Counted from the stretch's first letter, positions 52,847 through 62,250 are shown. The stretch: DNA of 64,000 nt from Nocardiopsis sp. YSL2 (GCF_030555055.1 NZ_JAMOAO010000001.1:1736001-1800000); one strand, 5' to 3'. Program-made: numbers and translations. Notes: a model not told the origin generated them from the sequence alone.

Positions 52847-54829
52847 GTGGACCTGAGATTCCTGGACGAGACGCCCAACGAGGCCGAACGCGAGGCCGTC
52901 GACTCCGTCCTGGGACCGCCCGAGTCCGGTTGGGACGGCGGCACCCGGCTGGACACCGACCTGCGCTACGCCCGGGGCGGCCACGCGGCACGCGACCGGC
53001 GCGACCTGCTCCTGCCCGCACTGCACGCGGTCAACGACCGTGTCGGCTGGATCAGCCCCGGCGCGCTCGACCACGTCTGCCGCCGGCTCACCATCCCCCC
53101 GGCCGAGGCCTACGCCGTCGCCTCCTTCTACGCGATGTTCGCGCTCCAGGAGCGTCCCCGGCGGGTCGTGCACCTGTGCACCGACATCGCCTGCGCCGCC
53201 AAGGGTTCGGAACCGCTGCGCGACCGGCTCGCCGAGCGCCACGGCCCGCCCGGCGGCCACGACGGCGAGGTGGCCTGGCACGAGAGCCCCTGCCTGGGGA
53301 TGTGCGAGCGCGCGCCCGCCGCCCTGGCCATCGAGGCCGGGACCCGCCCCCGGTCCGCCGTCGCCGCGCCCGCCACCCCGGAGGCGCTCGACGCCCTGGC
53401 AGAGGCCGCCCCCGACGGCCACGCGAACGGCCACGGACCCGGCCCCGCGGCCAACGGCCACGGACCCTCCGACCGGGACCGCCCGGCCGCCCTCACCACC
53501 TTCGACGAGACCCCACTCGCCGGGAGCCACCCCGAACCCGACCCCGCCGACGCCGTTCCCGACGCCGGCTCCCCCGACCACGTCCTGCTCCGCAGGATCG
53601 GCCGCGTGGACCCGCTCAGCCTGGACGACTACCGGGCCGAGGGCGGCTACTCCGCGTTGCGCGAGGCCCTGCGGCTGGGCCCGGCCGGCGTGCTCCGCGA
53701 GGTCTCCGACTCCGGCCTGGTGGGGCGGGGCGGCGCTGCCTTCCCCACCGGACGCAAGTGGCAGGCGACCGCGAGCCGGCCCGACGGCCCGCACTACCTG
53801 GTGTGCAACGCCGACGAGAGCGAGCCGGGCACCTTCAAGGACCGCGTCATCATGGAGGGCGACCCCTTCTCCCTGATCGAGGCCATGACCATCGCCGGGT
53901 ACGCGATCGGCGCCCGCACCGGCTACCTCTACATCCGCGGCGAGTACCCGCGGGCCCTGCGCCACCTGGAGAACGCGATCACCGTGGCCCGCGAGCGCGA
54001 CCTGCTCGGCGACGACGTCCTGGGCTCGGGGTTCTCCTTCGACATCGAGATCCGCAGGGGCGCCGGCGCCTACATCTGCGGCGAGGAGACCGCCATCTTC
54101 GGGTCCATCGAGGGTGAGCGCGGTGAGCCGCGCACCAAGCCGCCCTTCCCCGTCGAGAAGGGGCTCTTCGGCAAGCCGACCGCCGTCAACAACGTCGAGA
54201 CGCTGGTCAACGTGCTGCCGATCCTCCTCATGGGCGGGCCCGCCTACGCGGCGGTCGGGACCGAGGGCTCCACCGGGCCCAAGCTGTTCTGCCTGTCGGG
54301 CGGAGTCCGCCGTCCGGGCCTGTACGAGCTGCCGTTCGGCGCCACCCTGCGCGACCTCATCGAGGCGGCGGGCGGCGTGCCGGAGGGGCGCGGCATCCAG
54401 GCGGTCCTGCTGGGCGGCGCGGCCGGGGCCTTCGTCCGCGGCGACGAACTGGACATCCCCCTCACCTTCGAGGGGGCCCGCGCGGCGGGCACCACCCTGG
54501 GCTCGGGCGTGGTCCTGGTCCTGGACGACACCGCCGACCTGGTCGCCACGCTCGTCCGCGTGGCCGCCTTCTTCCGCGACGAGTCCTGCGGGCAGTGCGT
54601 CCCCTGCCGGGTCGGCACCGTCCGCCAGGAGGAGTCCCTGCTGCGGATCAGCCGGGGCGCGGACGCCGGGAGCGAGGTCGCCCTGCTGCGCGAGGTCGGC
54701 CAGGCCATGCGCGACGCCTCGATCTGCGGCCTGGGCCAGACCGCGTGGAACGCCGTGGAGTCGGCCGTGGACCGGCTCGGGCTGTTCGGCGCCGCGCCGG
54801 GCGCGCCCGCCGGGAAGCAGACCTCCTGA
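52847..54829 (+). CDS. fused NuoE-NuoF-like diaphorase subunit
   Basis: A 660-residue NAD-reducing subunit joining NuoE and NuoF. The NuoE part (1-165) has [2Fe-2S] cysteines in HLCTDIACAAKG and ESPCLGMCERAP. A flexible Ala/Gly/His-rich linker (about 190-245) follows. The NuoF part has FMN and NADH loops GRGGAAFPTGRKW, CNADESEPGTFKDR and GAGAYICGEETAIFG, and the [4Fe-4S] site ESCGQCVPCRVGT with SICGLGQTA. It passes electrons from formate to NAD+. GTG 52847 is chosen; the much longer open frame upstream is antisense noise. Confidence 0.92.
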   Translation: MDLRFLDETPNEAEREAVDSVLGPPESGWDGGTRLDTDLRYARGGHAARDRRDLLLPALHAVNDRVGWISPGALDHVCRRLTIPPAEAYAVASFYAMFALQERPRRVVHLCTDIACAAKGSEPLRDRLAERHGPPGGHDGEVAWHESPCLGMCERAPAALAIEAGTRPRSAVAAPATPEALDALAEAAPDGHANGHGPGPAANGHGPSDRDRPAALTTFDETPLAGSHPEPDPADAVPDAGSPDHVLLRRIGRVDPLSLDDYRAEGGYSALREALRLGPAGVLREVSDSGLVGRGGAAFPTGRKWQATASRPDGPHYLVCNADESEPGTFKDRVIMEGDPFSLIEAMTIAGYAIGARTGYLYIRGEYPRALRHLENAITVARERDLLGDDVLGSGFSFDIEIRRGAGAYICGEETAIFGSIEGERGEPRTKPPFPVEKGLFGKPTAVNNVETLVNVLPILLMGGPAYAAVGTEGSTGPKLFCLSGGVRRPGLYELPFGATLRDLIEAAGGVPEGRGIQAVLLGGAAGAFVRGDELDIPLTFEGARAAGTTLGSGVVLVLDDTADLVATLVRVAAFFRDESCGQCVPCRVGTVRQEESLLRISRGADAGSEVALLREVGQAMRDASICGLGQTAWNAVESAVDRLGLFGAAPGAPAGKQTS

Positions 54830-54890
54830 TGCCCACCGCCACCAGAGCACACTCCGCCCCGGGCACGCGGGCGGCGACGAAGGAGAGCAC

Positions 54891-55862
54891 ATGACCGTCC
54901 CCGTTCACCTCGCACCGCCCAAGCGCCTGATCGACGCGACGATCGACGGCGAGGAGGTGCGCGTCCCGGAGGGCACCACGGTTCTGGACGCCTGCTCGGC
55001 GTCCGGGACGGAGATCCCGACCCTGTGCTACGGCGACACCCTGGCTCCGCGCAACGCCTGCCGGGTGTGCGTCGTGGAGGTGGAGGGCGCGCGCACGCTC
55101 GCCCCCGCCTGTTCGCGCAAGCTGGAGCCCGGCATGTCCGTGAACACCGACTCCGAGCGCGTGCGGCACAGCCGCAAGCTGGTCCTGGAGCTGCTCGGCT
55201 CCTCCGTCGACCTGTCCACCACCCCGAGGGTGCCGGAGTGGATGGAGCGCTACGAGGCGGAGCCGGGGCGGTTCGGCCCGCGCTCGGAGCCCGCGCCGCT
55301 CGGTGAGCGCGACGCCCGCCGCGCGGGCGAGCACGAGGCCGGGGACGGGTCGGTGGCGGCCACGGTCGAGCAGCCGCCCAAGATCGACAACGACCTGTAC
55401 GTGCGCGACTACTCCAAGTGCATCATGTGCTACAAGTGCGTGGACGCCTGCGGCGACCAGTGGCAGAACTCGTTCGCCATCGGGGTGGCCGGCCGCGGGT
55501 TCGACGCCCGGATCTCGACCGAGCACGACGCGCCGCTGACCGACTCCGCCTGCGTGTACTGCGGCAACTGCATCGAGGTGTGCCCGACCGGGGCCCTGTC
55601 GTTCGCCACCGAGTTCGACATGCGCCAGGCCGGCACGTGGGACGAGTCGGCCCAGACCGAGACGACCACGATCTGCACCTACTGTGGGGTCGGCTGCAAC
55701 CTGACGCTGCACGTCCAGGAGAACGAGATCGTCAAGGTCACCTCCCCGCACGACAACCCGGTGACCCATGGAAACCTGTGCATCAAGGGCCGGTTCGGTT
55801 TCCAGCACGTGCAGCGCCGGGGCGAGGGCTCGGCGCGGGGCGCGGAGAAGGACCCTCTGTAG
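54891..55862 (+). CDS. NuoG-like ferredoxin subunit carrying the displaced Fe4S4 domain
   Basis: A 323-residue electron-transfer subunit. Residues 1-100: [2Fe-2S] ferredoxin fold (TLCYGDTLAPRNACRVCVVE, then PACSRK). The His/Cys3 cluster of NuoG seems lost (VRHSRKLVLELLG). Residues about 180-245: two [4Fe-4S] sites, SKCIMCYKCVDACGD and CVYCGNCIEVCPTG. Residues about 263-310: the molybdopterin Fe4S4 domain, CTYCGVGCNLTLHV ... GNLCIKGRFGF, which normally starts the catalytic subunit. AAGGAG is just before the ATG. It must dock to the protein at 50658 to complete the active site's electron path. Confidence 0.9.
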   Translation: MTVPVHLAPPKRLIDATIDGEEVRVPEGTTVLDACSASGTEIPTLCYGDTLAPRNACRVCVVEVEGARTLAPACSRKLEPGMSVNTDSERVRHSRKLVLELLGSSVDLSTTPRVPEWMERYEAEPGRFGPRSEPAPLGERDARRAGEHEAGDGSVAATVEQPPKIDNDLYVRDYSKCIMCYKCVDACGDQWQNSFAIGVAGRGFDARISTEHDAPLTDSACVYCGNCIEVCPTGALSFATEFDMRQAGTWDESAQTETTTICTYCGVGCNLTLHVQENEIVKVTSPHDNPVTHGNLCIKGRFGFQHVQRRGEGSARGAEKDPL

Positions 55863-55974
55863 GAACGGACCCGCGCGGGGCCGGTCGGCGTCCGCGCAGG
55901 ACCCCGCGGAGGGTTCCGCACGAGCACTGGTTCGGTCACAGTAGAGGCGGATGCACCGGAAGGCGGTGGCGGTC

Positions 55975-56856
55975 ATGGGTCGGGTCACGGTTCGCGACAA
56001 GGTGCTCAGGATCAGGGACGGGTCGGCGTCCGAGCGCGTGGACACGATGGTGGTGGAGGAGCCGCTGGAGATCCGGCTGGACGGCTCACCGCTCAGCGTC
56101 ACCATGCGCACCCCCGGTCACGACTTCGACCTGGCGGCGGGCTTCCTGGTGGGCGAGGGCGTCATCGGCCGCGAGAGCGACCTGGTCGCCATCCGCTACT
56201 GCGCCGGGGCCACCGAGGACGGGTCGAACACCTACAACGTGCTCGACGTGACCCTGGCCGCGGGCGTCCCGGTGCCCGACACCTCGCTGGAGCGCAACTT
56301 CTACACGTCCTCCTCCTGCGGGCTGTGCGGCAAGGCCAGTCTGGACGCCGTGCGCACGAAGGCCCCCTGGGACGTCGGCGGGGACGGGATGCGGATCGGG
56401 ACCGACACGCTCACGGCGCTGCCGGACCGCCTGCGCACCGCCCAACGGGTGTTCGACCGCACGGGCGGCCTGCACGCCGCCGGTCTCTTCACCCCCGAGG
56501 GCGAGCTGCTGGCGCTGCGGGAGGACGTGGGCCGCCACAACGCGGTGGACAAGCTGGTCGGATGGGCGCTGCGCTCGAACCGGGTACCGCTGACCGACAC
56601 GGTGCTGATGGTGTCCGGGCGCGCCTCGTTCGAACTGGTACAGAAGGCCTGGATGGCCGGAATCCCGATGATGGCGGCGGTCTCGGCTCCTTCGTCCCTC
56701 GCCGTCGAGCTGGCCGCGGAGGCGGGGATGACCCTCGTCGGCTTCCTGCGCGGCAGCTCCATGAACGTCTACGCCGGACGGCAACGGATCCTTCTGGAGG
56801 GGGCGCCCGGCGCATCCCCTGCGGCCACCGAGGGAGTCCGCGTTCCGGGTCGGTAG
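55975..56856 (+). CDS. fdhD: formate dehydrogenase accessory sulfurtransferase FdhD
   Basis: A 293-residue protein that sulfurates the molybdenum cofactor of formate dehydrogenase. VVEEPLEIRLDGSPLSVTMR, the CxxC-type motif SSSCGLCGKASLDAV and LREDVGRHNAVDKLVGWAL are characteristic. ATG 55975 begins MGRVTVRDK as in other actinobacterial proteins; an ATG eight codons earlier is also possible. It follows the iron-sulfur subunit gene by 112 bp and probably shares its transcript. Confidence 0.94.
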   Translation: MGRVTVRDKVLRIRDGSASERVDTMVVEEPLEIRLDGSPLSVTMRTPGHDFDLAAGFLVGEGVIGRESDLVAIRYCAGATEDGSNTYNVLDVTLAAGVPVPDTSLERNFYTSSSCGLCGKASLDAVRTKAPWDVGGDGMRIGTDTLTALPDRLRTAQRVFDRTGGLHAAGLFTPEGELLALREDVGRHNAVDKLVGWALRSNRVPLTDTVLMVSGRASFELVQKAWMAGIPMMAAVSAPSSLAVELAAEAGMTLVGFLRGSSMNVYAGRQRILLEGAPGASPAATEGVRVPGR

Positions 56857-56915
56857 ACGCGGGCCCGGCCGGCGCGCTAGCCCCCTGCGCCGACCGGGCC
56901 CGACCCCGCGCCTGC

Positions 56916-56943
56916 GGCCCCCGGCCGCTCACGACCGGGGGCC
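56916..56943. terminator. bidirectional terminator between fdhD and protease gene
   Basis: GGCCCCCGG-ccgctcacga-CCGGGGGCC, a perfect nine-pair stem between convergent genes. Confidence 0.75.
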
Positions 56944-56951
56944 GACCGGGA

Positions 56952-58082
56952 TCAGCCGGTGAGGAGGGTGAGGTTCCACCGCTCCAGGATCGGGTTGATC
57001 GGCTGGAAGTAGGTGGTCCCGCCCGAGGTGCAGTCGCCCGAGCCGCCGGAGGTCACGCCCTGGGCCTCGGTGCCGGCCAGCCAGGAACCGCCGGAGTCGC
57101 CGCCCTCGGCGCACGCGGTGGTGCGCGTCAGTCCGTGGACGTGCTGGCCCCGGGGGTAGCGCACGGTCTGGTCCTTGGCCTCGATGACGCCGCACTGCCA
57201 TCCGGTCGTCCGGCCCGAGCGGCACACCGCGGCGCCCACGGGCGCCTCCGCCGAGCCGGTGACCGTCACGGCGCCGCCGTCGTAGTCGTTGACCAGCGGG
57301 GTGGCGGTGAAGTCGGGGCTGGTGATCTCCACCCACGCCATGTCGCTCTTCGGGAAGACCGATCCGGCGACCGTGCCGATCTGCGCGGTGCCGGGCACGT
57401 CGTTCCAGGTGTCGGAGCCCTCGTCTCCGCAGTGGCCCGCGGTGACGTAGCCGCCCACGACGCCGAAGCCGATGGAGCACACGTACCAGCTGCCGGCGTC
57501 CTGGAAGTAGTAGGGGTTGCCGCCGACGATGTCGGTGTAGGTCCGCGGCCGGTCCGCGCTCTCCTGGACGGTGACGGCGTCCAGGCCCGCCTCGGCGGCC
57601 AGTGCCTCGGCGTCCTCGGCCGCGCCCTCGTCGACCTCGATGACGACGGTGTCCAGTTCGGGGTCGGCGTACCAGCCGTGGACGGTGGCGGGCGCGTCGG
57701 CCTCGTCCAGGGCCGCCACTCCGTCGGCGAGCACGTCTTCGCCGTGGGAGACCAGATCCGGTACGGCCCCCGCTCGGCGGACGTCGCCGAGTGCCCGTGC
57801 CTCGGTGACCTGGACGGTGAGTTCGTGGGTGTCGGTGTCGAAGACGGCGCCGCCGAAGTCGGAGCCGAGCTCCTCACGCAGCTCGGCCTCCAGTTCGGCG
57901 GCCTCGTCCTGGGCGTCGAGCAGGTCGGTGACACCGGCCTCGCTCAGACCGAAGGCCTCCTGCATGGCGGCCATCTGCTCGGCGGGGATCTCGTCAGCGG
58001 AGACCGCGCTGGTGGCGGTCAGAGCCAGTCCGAACGTGAGGGTGGTGGTTCCGACGGCTCGTCCGAGGGGGGATCGATGCAA
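56952..58082 (-). CDS. secreted S1 serine protease with pro-domain (alpha-lytic/NAPase type)
   Basis: A 376-residue extracellular protease. Signal peptide LTFGLALTATSAVSA, then an alpha-lytic-type pro-region (about 30-185), then the mature chymotrypsin-fold enzyme from about TYTDIVGGNPYYF. Triad: His in VTAGHCG, Asp in FPKSDMAWV, Ser in CAEGGDSGGSWL. The mature part is strikingly like Nocardiopsis alkaline protease (AVCRSGRTTGWQCG, QGVTSGGSGDC). TTG 58082 with AAAGGG seven bases upstream is the start. The pro-region folds the enzyme and is cut off. It is not obviously part of the oxalate/formate regulon. Confidence 0.94.
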   Translation of the reverse strand: MHRSPLGRAVGTTTLTFGLALTATSAVSADEIPAEQMAAMQEAFGLSEAGVTDLLDAQDEAAELEAELREELGSDFGGAVFDTDTHELTVQVTEARALGDVRRAGAVPDLVSHGEDVLADGVAALDEADAPATVHGWYADPELDTVVIEVDEGAAEDAEALAAEAGLDAVTVQESADRPRTYTDIVGGNPYYFQDAGSWYVCSIGFGVVGGYVTAGHCGDEGSDTWNDVPGTAQIGTVAGSVFPKSDMAWVEITSPDFTATPLVNDYDGGAVTVTGSAEAPVGAAVCRSGRTTGWQCGVIEAKDQTVRYPRGQHVHGLTRTTACAEGGDSGGSWLAGTEAQGVTSGGSGDCTSGGTTYFQPINPILERWNLTLLTG

Positions 58083-58153
58083 GATGTTGCCCTTTCCTGG
58101 GGGACCTGGACAGGAGCGCGCTCCTGAGCCAGGAGGGTGGACATTTCGCCCGC
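58083..58153. other. protease 5' leader
   Basis: Contains the AAAGGG ribosome site of the protease gene (minus strand); no further gene is seen between here and 58450. Confidence 0.4.
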
Positions 58154-58175
58154 GTGTTCACTGGGTGGTGAACAC
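58154..58175. promoter_or_regulatory. inverted repeat before protease gene
   Basis: GTGTTCAC-tgggtg-GTGAACAC, perfect eight-base arms, 72-93 bp upstream of the protease start; a likely operator or promoter-overlapping site. Confidence 0.5.
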
Positions 58176-58285
58176 CGGGCCAAAGTAAAGGACCTCCCAG
58201 TCGGACGGCAACAGGATGAACACGCTCCGAAGTCGGGCATTTCACCAGGAGAGGACACGCATATCCGCGAGGAAATCGGGCATCG

Positions 58286-58299
58286 TGGGAGCGCTCTCA
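58286..58299. promoter_or_regulatory. CebR/CelR-type operator
   Basis: TGGGAGCGCTCTCA differs at one base from TGGGAGCGCTCCCA, the LacI-family CebR/CelR operator known from cellulose-utilisation genes of Streptomyces and Thermobifida. It lies about 205-217 bp upstream of the protease start; no cellulose gene is adjacent. Confidence 0.5.
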
Positions 58300-58393
58300 G
58301 TCCGCCGCGCATCTATCGCGGACACACCCCGGGCGCCAGAGGGGGTGCGTGGCCTGATCCGGCCACCGGTCGCTGACGTCGGGTGACGGAGAA

Positions 58394-58432
58394 GGCCGCC
58401 CGGAGAACCCTCCCGTGGTTCCCCAGGCGGCC
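58394..58432 (-). terminator. terminator of the sucC-sucD-ALDH operon
   Basis: GGCCGCCcGGAGAACC pairs with GGTTCCCCaGGCGGCC (14 of 16), then TTCTCC on the minus strand, 19 bp after the aldehyde dehydrogenase stop. Confidence 0.75.
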
Positions 58433-58450
58433 GTCCTTCCTGGATGGTCC

Positions 58451-59998
58451 TCAGGCGCGCGCCTCCGGGCGCAGCGTGTAGTGCGGGAAGTTGCCGGGCA
58501 GGCGTTCGGGCGCAGGCCCCCTGGTGACCGCGTGGACCAGGAGTTCACCACCGACGAAGGCGCCCCGCCAGGAGTCGCCCAGCCCGCCGAACAGCTCGTC
58601 GCGGTCGCCGCGGGAGCGGGGGCGGTTGACTCCGACCTTGAACGCCCGTACACCCGACGCCAGCTGCGCGGCGGTGTCGGCGTCGTCGCAGGAGATCGTG
58701 GCCACGAGCGCGCCGTTGCTGGCGTTCATGGCGGCCAGCAGCTCGGCCTCGGTGTCCACCAGGACGATCGAGTCGACCGGCCCGAAGGGCTCGGCGTGGA
58801 ACAGCGGGGAGGGCCGCGGCGGCTCCAGCAGGGCCACCGGTGCCACGTAGGCGTCGGTGTTCTGGCCCGGCAGCAGGAGGGCGTCGTCCAGTGAGCCCCG
58901 GTAGAGGGGCACCGCGCCGCCCGCCACCGCCTCGGCGACGGCGTCGCGGAGTTCCTTGGCCTTGGCGGCGTTGATCACCGGACCGAAGTCGAGTTCGGGC
59001 AGGTCGTCGCCGGGGTCGGCGACGGCGAGGGGGTGGCCGAAGCGGACGGTGCCCACGGCGGCGAGGTAGGCCTGGAGGAAGGCGTCGAACCGGGACCTCT
59101 GCACGACGAACCGGGGGTAGGCCGTGCAGCGCTGCTTGGCGTAGTCGAAGGTCCTGCGGATCTGCCCCGAGAGGGCGTCCCAGTCGCTGAACTCCCACAC
59201 GCCCCAGCAGTTGAGGCCCTCCTGCTCCAGCACGTGCGGCCGGTCCAGGTCGGCCAGGTCCGCCGCCACGCGCCCGCCGGCGTCACGCCCGCCCACGAAG
59301 GACACGCACCCGACCTCCGGGCCGCGGACCAGGGACGGGGACAGGTCGCGCCCGCCACCGCCGACCAGCGTGAACGGCAGGCCCTCGCGCACGCCCAGGG
59401 CCACGGCCAGGGTCAGGCAGACCAGGCCGCCGTCGGTGGGCGTCTTGGCGATGACGCCGTTCCCGGCCAGCGCCTGCACGCACATCGCGTGCGCCAGGAC
59501 GCTCATGGGGTAGTTCCAGCTCGCGATGTTGCTGACCGGGCCGTCGAGGGCGGCCCGGCCGCCCAGCATCCGGTCGATCTCGTCCAGGTACCACTCCACG
59601 CCGGAGATCGCCCGGTCGACGTCCTGGCGGGCCAGCCGCCAGGGCTTGCCGATCTCCCACACGAGCGCCAGCGCGAGGGTGTCGCGGTGCTCGCCCCAGG
59701 CCCGGACGGTCGCGCGCACCCGTGCCCGGCGCTCGTCGAGGGGGACGGCGGTCCAGGCCCGGTGTTCCGTGGCGGCCGCCGCGACGGCGCGCGCGGCGGT
59801 GGGGCCGTCGAGCATGGGCGGGCCCGCGATCTCCGAGCCGTCCACGGGCGAGTGGGCGGTGCGGGGTTCGCCGTCGGCGCGCCACGCGCCGCCCCAGCGG
59901 TTGAGGACGCGGTCGGCGGTGAAGGCCTCGGGGGCGATGGTGCGGCAGCGCTCGTAGAGAGCGGCCCAGTCGGTGCCGGGTTTGAGGATCAGTGTCAT
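58451..59998 (-). CDS. divergent aldehyde dehydrogenase
   Basis: A 515-residue NAD(P)-dependent aldehyde dehydrogenase. The catalytic cysteine is in [16 protein letters not shown]; the general base region is [12 protein letters not shown] where the family usually has ELGGKNP, and the cofactor loop [13 protein letters not shown] departs from FTGSTxVG. So it belongs to an unusual branch. The ATG overlaps the sucD stop (ATGA), making it the third gene of an operon under operator 4. In an oxalate/glyoxylate setting it might oxidise glyoxylate or glycolaldehyde, or act on a CoA ester; this is inference. Confidence 0.85.
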   Translation of the reverse strand: MTLILKPGTDWAALYERCRTIAPEAFTADRVLNRWGGAWRADGEPRTAHSPVDGSEIAGPPMLDGPTAARAVAAAATEHRAWTAVPLDERRARVRATVRAWGEHRDTLALALVWEIGKPWRLARQDVDRAISGVEWYLDEIDRMLGGRAALDGPVSNIASWNYPMSVLAHAMCVQALAGNGVIAKTPTDGGLVCLTLAVALGVREGLPFTLVGGGGRDLSPSLVRGPEVGCVSFVGGRDAGGRVAADLADLDRPHVLEQEGLNCWGVWEFSDWDALSGQIRRTFDYAKQRCTAYPRFVVQRSRFDAFLQAYLAAVGTVRFGHPLAVADPGDDLPELDFGPVINAAKAKELRDAVAEAVAGGAVPLYRGSLDDALLLPGQNTDAYVAPVALLEPPRPSPLFHAEPFGPVDSIVLVDTEAELLAAMNASNGALVATISCDDADTAAQLASGVRAFKVGVNRPRSRGDRDELFGGLGDSWRGAFVGGELLVHAVTRGPAPERLPGNFPHYTLRPEARA

Positions 59999-60933
59999 GG
60001 GGCCGTGGGCGCCATGGCCGATCCGGCGCCCGCCTCCTCTCGGGGCACGGAGCCGCTCAGAACGGCGCGGACGATCCGCGCGGTCTCGGTGGGGGTCTTG
60101 CCGACCTTGACTCCGGCGGCCTCCAGGGCCTCCTTCTTCGCCGCGGCCGTACCCGAGGAACCCGACACGATCGCCCCCGCGTGACCCATCGTCTTGCCCT
60201 CGGGAGCGGTGAACCCCGCCACGTACCCCACCACGGGCTTGGTCACGTTCGCCTTGACGAACTCCGCCGCGCGCTCCTCCGCGTCACCACCGATCTCACC
60301 GATCATCACGATCACATCGGTGTCCGGGTCCGCCTCGAACGCCGCCAGAGCATCGATGTGCGTGGTCCCGATGATCGGGTCCCCGCCAATACCCACCGCC
60401 GAGGAGAAACCGATGTCGCGCAGCTCGTACATCATCTGGTACGTCAGCGTGCCCGACTTCGACACCAGACCGATCCGGCCCGGCTTGGCGATGTCGGCCG
60501 GGATGATGCCCGCGTTGGACTGGCCCGGCGTGATCAGACCCGGGCAGTTCGGACCGATGATCCGCGTCTTGTTGCCCTTGGCCTGGGCGTGCGCCCAGAA
60601 CGCCGCGGTGTCGTGCACCGGAATGCCCTCGGTGATCACCACCGCCAGGCCGATCCCGGCGTCGATGGCCTCGAACACCGCGTCCTTGCAGAACTTGGGC
60701 GGCACGAAGATGACCGTGACGTCGGCGCCGGTGGCGGCCATGCCCTCGGCCACCGATCCGAAGACCGGGACCTCGGTACCGTCGAAGTCGACCTTCTGGC
60801 CGGCCTTGCGCGGGTTGACCCCGCCCACGATGCTGGTGCCCGAGGCGAGCATGCGGCGGGTGTGCTTGGTGCCCTCAGAGCCGGTCATGCCCTGGACCAG
60901 CACCTTGCTGTCCTTGTTCAGGAAGATAGCCAT
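59995..60933 (-). CDS. sucD: succinyl-CoA synthetase-type alpha subunit (CoA ligase)
   Basis: A 312-residue ADP-forming acyl-CoA ligase subunit. CoA-binding [16 protein letters not shown] at the N-terminus, [12 protein letters not shown] and the phospho-histidine loop [12 protein letters not shown] are intact. Fourteen bases separate it from sucC; it overlaps the aldehyde dehydrogenase gene. The tail beyond SGSVPREE is a few residues longer than usual. Operon control by the oxalate/formate operator suggests a catabolic paralogue, either charging a C2 acid with CoA or recycling succinate from a CoA transferase, rather than the citric-acid-cycle enzyme. Confidence 0.88.
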   Translation of the reverse strand: MAIFLNKDSKVLVQGMTGSEGTKHTRRMLASGTSIVGGVNPRKAGQKVDFDGTEVPVFGSVAEGMAATGADVTVIFVPPKFCKDAVFEAIDAGIGLAVVITEGIPVHDTAAFWAHAQAKGNKTRIIGPNCPGLITPGQSNAGIIPADIAKPGRIGLVSKSGTLTYQMMYELRDIGFSSAVGIGGDPIIGTTHIDALAAFEADPDTDVIVMIGEIGGDAEERAAEFVKANVTKPVVGYVAGFTAPEGKTMGHAGAIVSGSSGTAAAKKEALEAAGVKVGKTPTETARIVRAVLSGSVPREEAGAGSAMAPTAP

Positions 60934-60947
60934 GGTGTGTCAGTCCC

Positions 60948-62129
60948 CTACTTCGCCGCGAGCTCGGCGGCCTGTGCGGCGGCGCCGTCCATCGTGTCGA
61001 CCTGTCGCACCGCGGGATGGGCGCGCTCGGTCAGGATCCGGCGGCCCAGTTCGGCGTTGTTGCCGTCCAGGCGCACGACGAGCGGCTTGCCGAGCTTGCG
61101 CAGACCCGGGTCGTCGCCGCGCGATTCCAGCAGCTCCAGCGCCTGCACGATGCCGTTGGCCACCGCGTCGCACGCGGTGATGCCGCCGAACACGTTCACG
61201 AACACGCTCTTGACCGCCGGGTCGCCCAGGATGATGTCCAGGCCGTCGGCCATCACCTCGGCCGAGGCGCCGCCGCCGATGTCCAGGAAGTTGGCGGGCT
61301 CGACCCCTTGGCTCTCACCGGCGTGGGCGACCACGTCCAGCGTGGACATGACCAGGCCCGCGCCGTTGCCGATGATCCCGACCTGACCGTCGAGCTTCAC
61401 GTAGTTCAGACCCTTCGCCAGCGCCCGCAGCTCGCGCGGGTCGGTGTCCGAGCCGTCGGCGAAGGGCTCGCGCTCGGCGTGCCGGAAGGCCGCGTTGTCG
61501 TCGAGCGTCACCTTGCCGTCGAGGGCGACGATCCGCCCGTCGGCCGTGCGGACCAGCGGGTTGACCTCCACCAGCGTGGCGTCCTCCCCGACCGCGACCT
61601 CCCACAGCTGGACGATCGTGGCGGCGGCGCAGTCGTGCACCTCCTCGGGGAGCCTGGCGGCGCGGCAGATCTCCAGCGCAGTCGCGCGGTCGACCCCCTC
61701 GGGGCCCACCGGGGTGCGCACCACGGCGTCCGGGTCGGTGACCGCGACCTCCTCGATCTCCATCCCGCCCCGGGCGGAGCAGATCGACAGGAAGGTGCGG
61801 TCGGCCCGGTCCAGCAGGAAGGAGAAGTAGTACTCCTCCGCGATGTCGGAGGCCTCTTCGACCAGGACCCGGCGGACCGTGTGGCCCTTGATGTCCATGC
61901 CGAGGATCTCCTCGGCCCTGGCCCGGGCGTGTTCCGGGCCGTCGGCCACCTTCACACCGCCGGCCTTACCGCGACCACCCGTCTTGACCTGCGCCTTCAC
62001 CACGACCCTGTGGCCGATCCGTCCGGCCGCGAGCCGGACCTGGTCCGGGGTGTCGGCTATCTCGCCCTCCACGAGGCGCACCCCGTACTCACCGAAGAGC
62101 TGTTTGGCCTCGTACTCATGGAGATCCAC
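60948..62129 (-). CDS. sucC: succinyl-CoA synthetase-type beta subunit (CoA ligase)
   Basis: A 393-residue ATP-grasp subunit. [20 protein letters not shown] binds [11 protein letters not shown] the metal, and [16 protein letters not shown] and FLDIGGGAS the interface with the alpha subunit. GTG 62129 has AAGGAGG five bases upstream. First gene of sucC-sucD-ALDH, transcribed from a promoter containing operator 4. ATP versus GTP preference is not readable. Confidence 0.9.
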   Translation of the reverse strand: MDLHEYEAKQLFGEYGVRLVEGEIADTPDQVRLAAGRIGHRVVVKAQVKTGGRGKAGGVKVADGPEHARARAEEILGMDIKGHTVRRVLVEEASDIAEEYYFSFLLDRADRTFLSICSARGGMEIEEVAVTDPDAVVRTPVGPEGVDRATALEICRAARLPEEVHDCAAATIVQLWEVAVGEDATLVEVNPLVRTADGRIVALDGKVTLDDNAAFRHAEREPFADGSDTDPRELRALAKGLNYVKLDGQVGIIGNGAGLVMSTLDVVAHAGESQGVEPANFLDIGGGASAEVMADGLDIILGDPAVKSVFVNVFGGITACDAVANGIVQALELLESRGDDPGLRKLGKPLVVRLDGNNAELGRRILTERAHPAVRQVDTMDGAAAQAAELAAK

Positions 62130-62164
62130 CGTGCCTCCTTGTCGCCTGGGTCCCGACTCTTCAG

Positions 62165-62193
62165 TGGTACTCCATACTGTATGCAGTATTCAA
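62165..62193 (-). promoter_or_regulatory. sucC promoter with embedded operator 4
   Basis: On the minus strand TTGAAT (62193-62188), 17 bp, GTACCA (62170-62165). The operator ATACTGTATGCAGTAT (62174-62189), a match at every consensus position, fills the spacer, which fits direct repression. Confidence 0.65.
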
Positions 62194-62250
62194 TACCCCC
62201 TCCGGTGAAAAATGTGCCCTGCGCCACCCCTTCCCAGGTCGCCAGTGGAT

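Noticed and set aside
49067..54829. A 1920-codon plus-strand open frame
   Set aside because: It crosses the GntR, PanE-like and fdhA genes out of frame; only the part from 52847 is the real NuoEF-like gene.
56952..58082. Protease as a member of the oxalate/formate regulon
   Set aside because: It lies inside the cluster but has its own terminator, opposite orientation and different upstream motifs.
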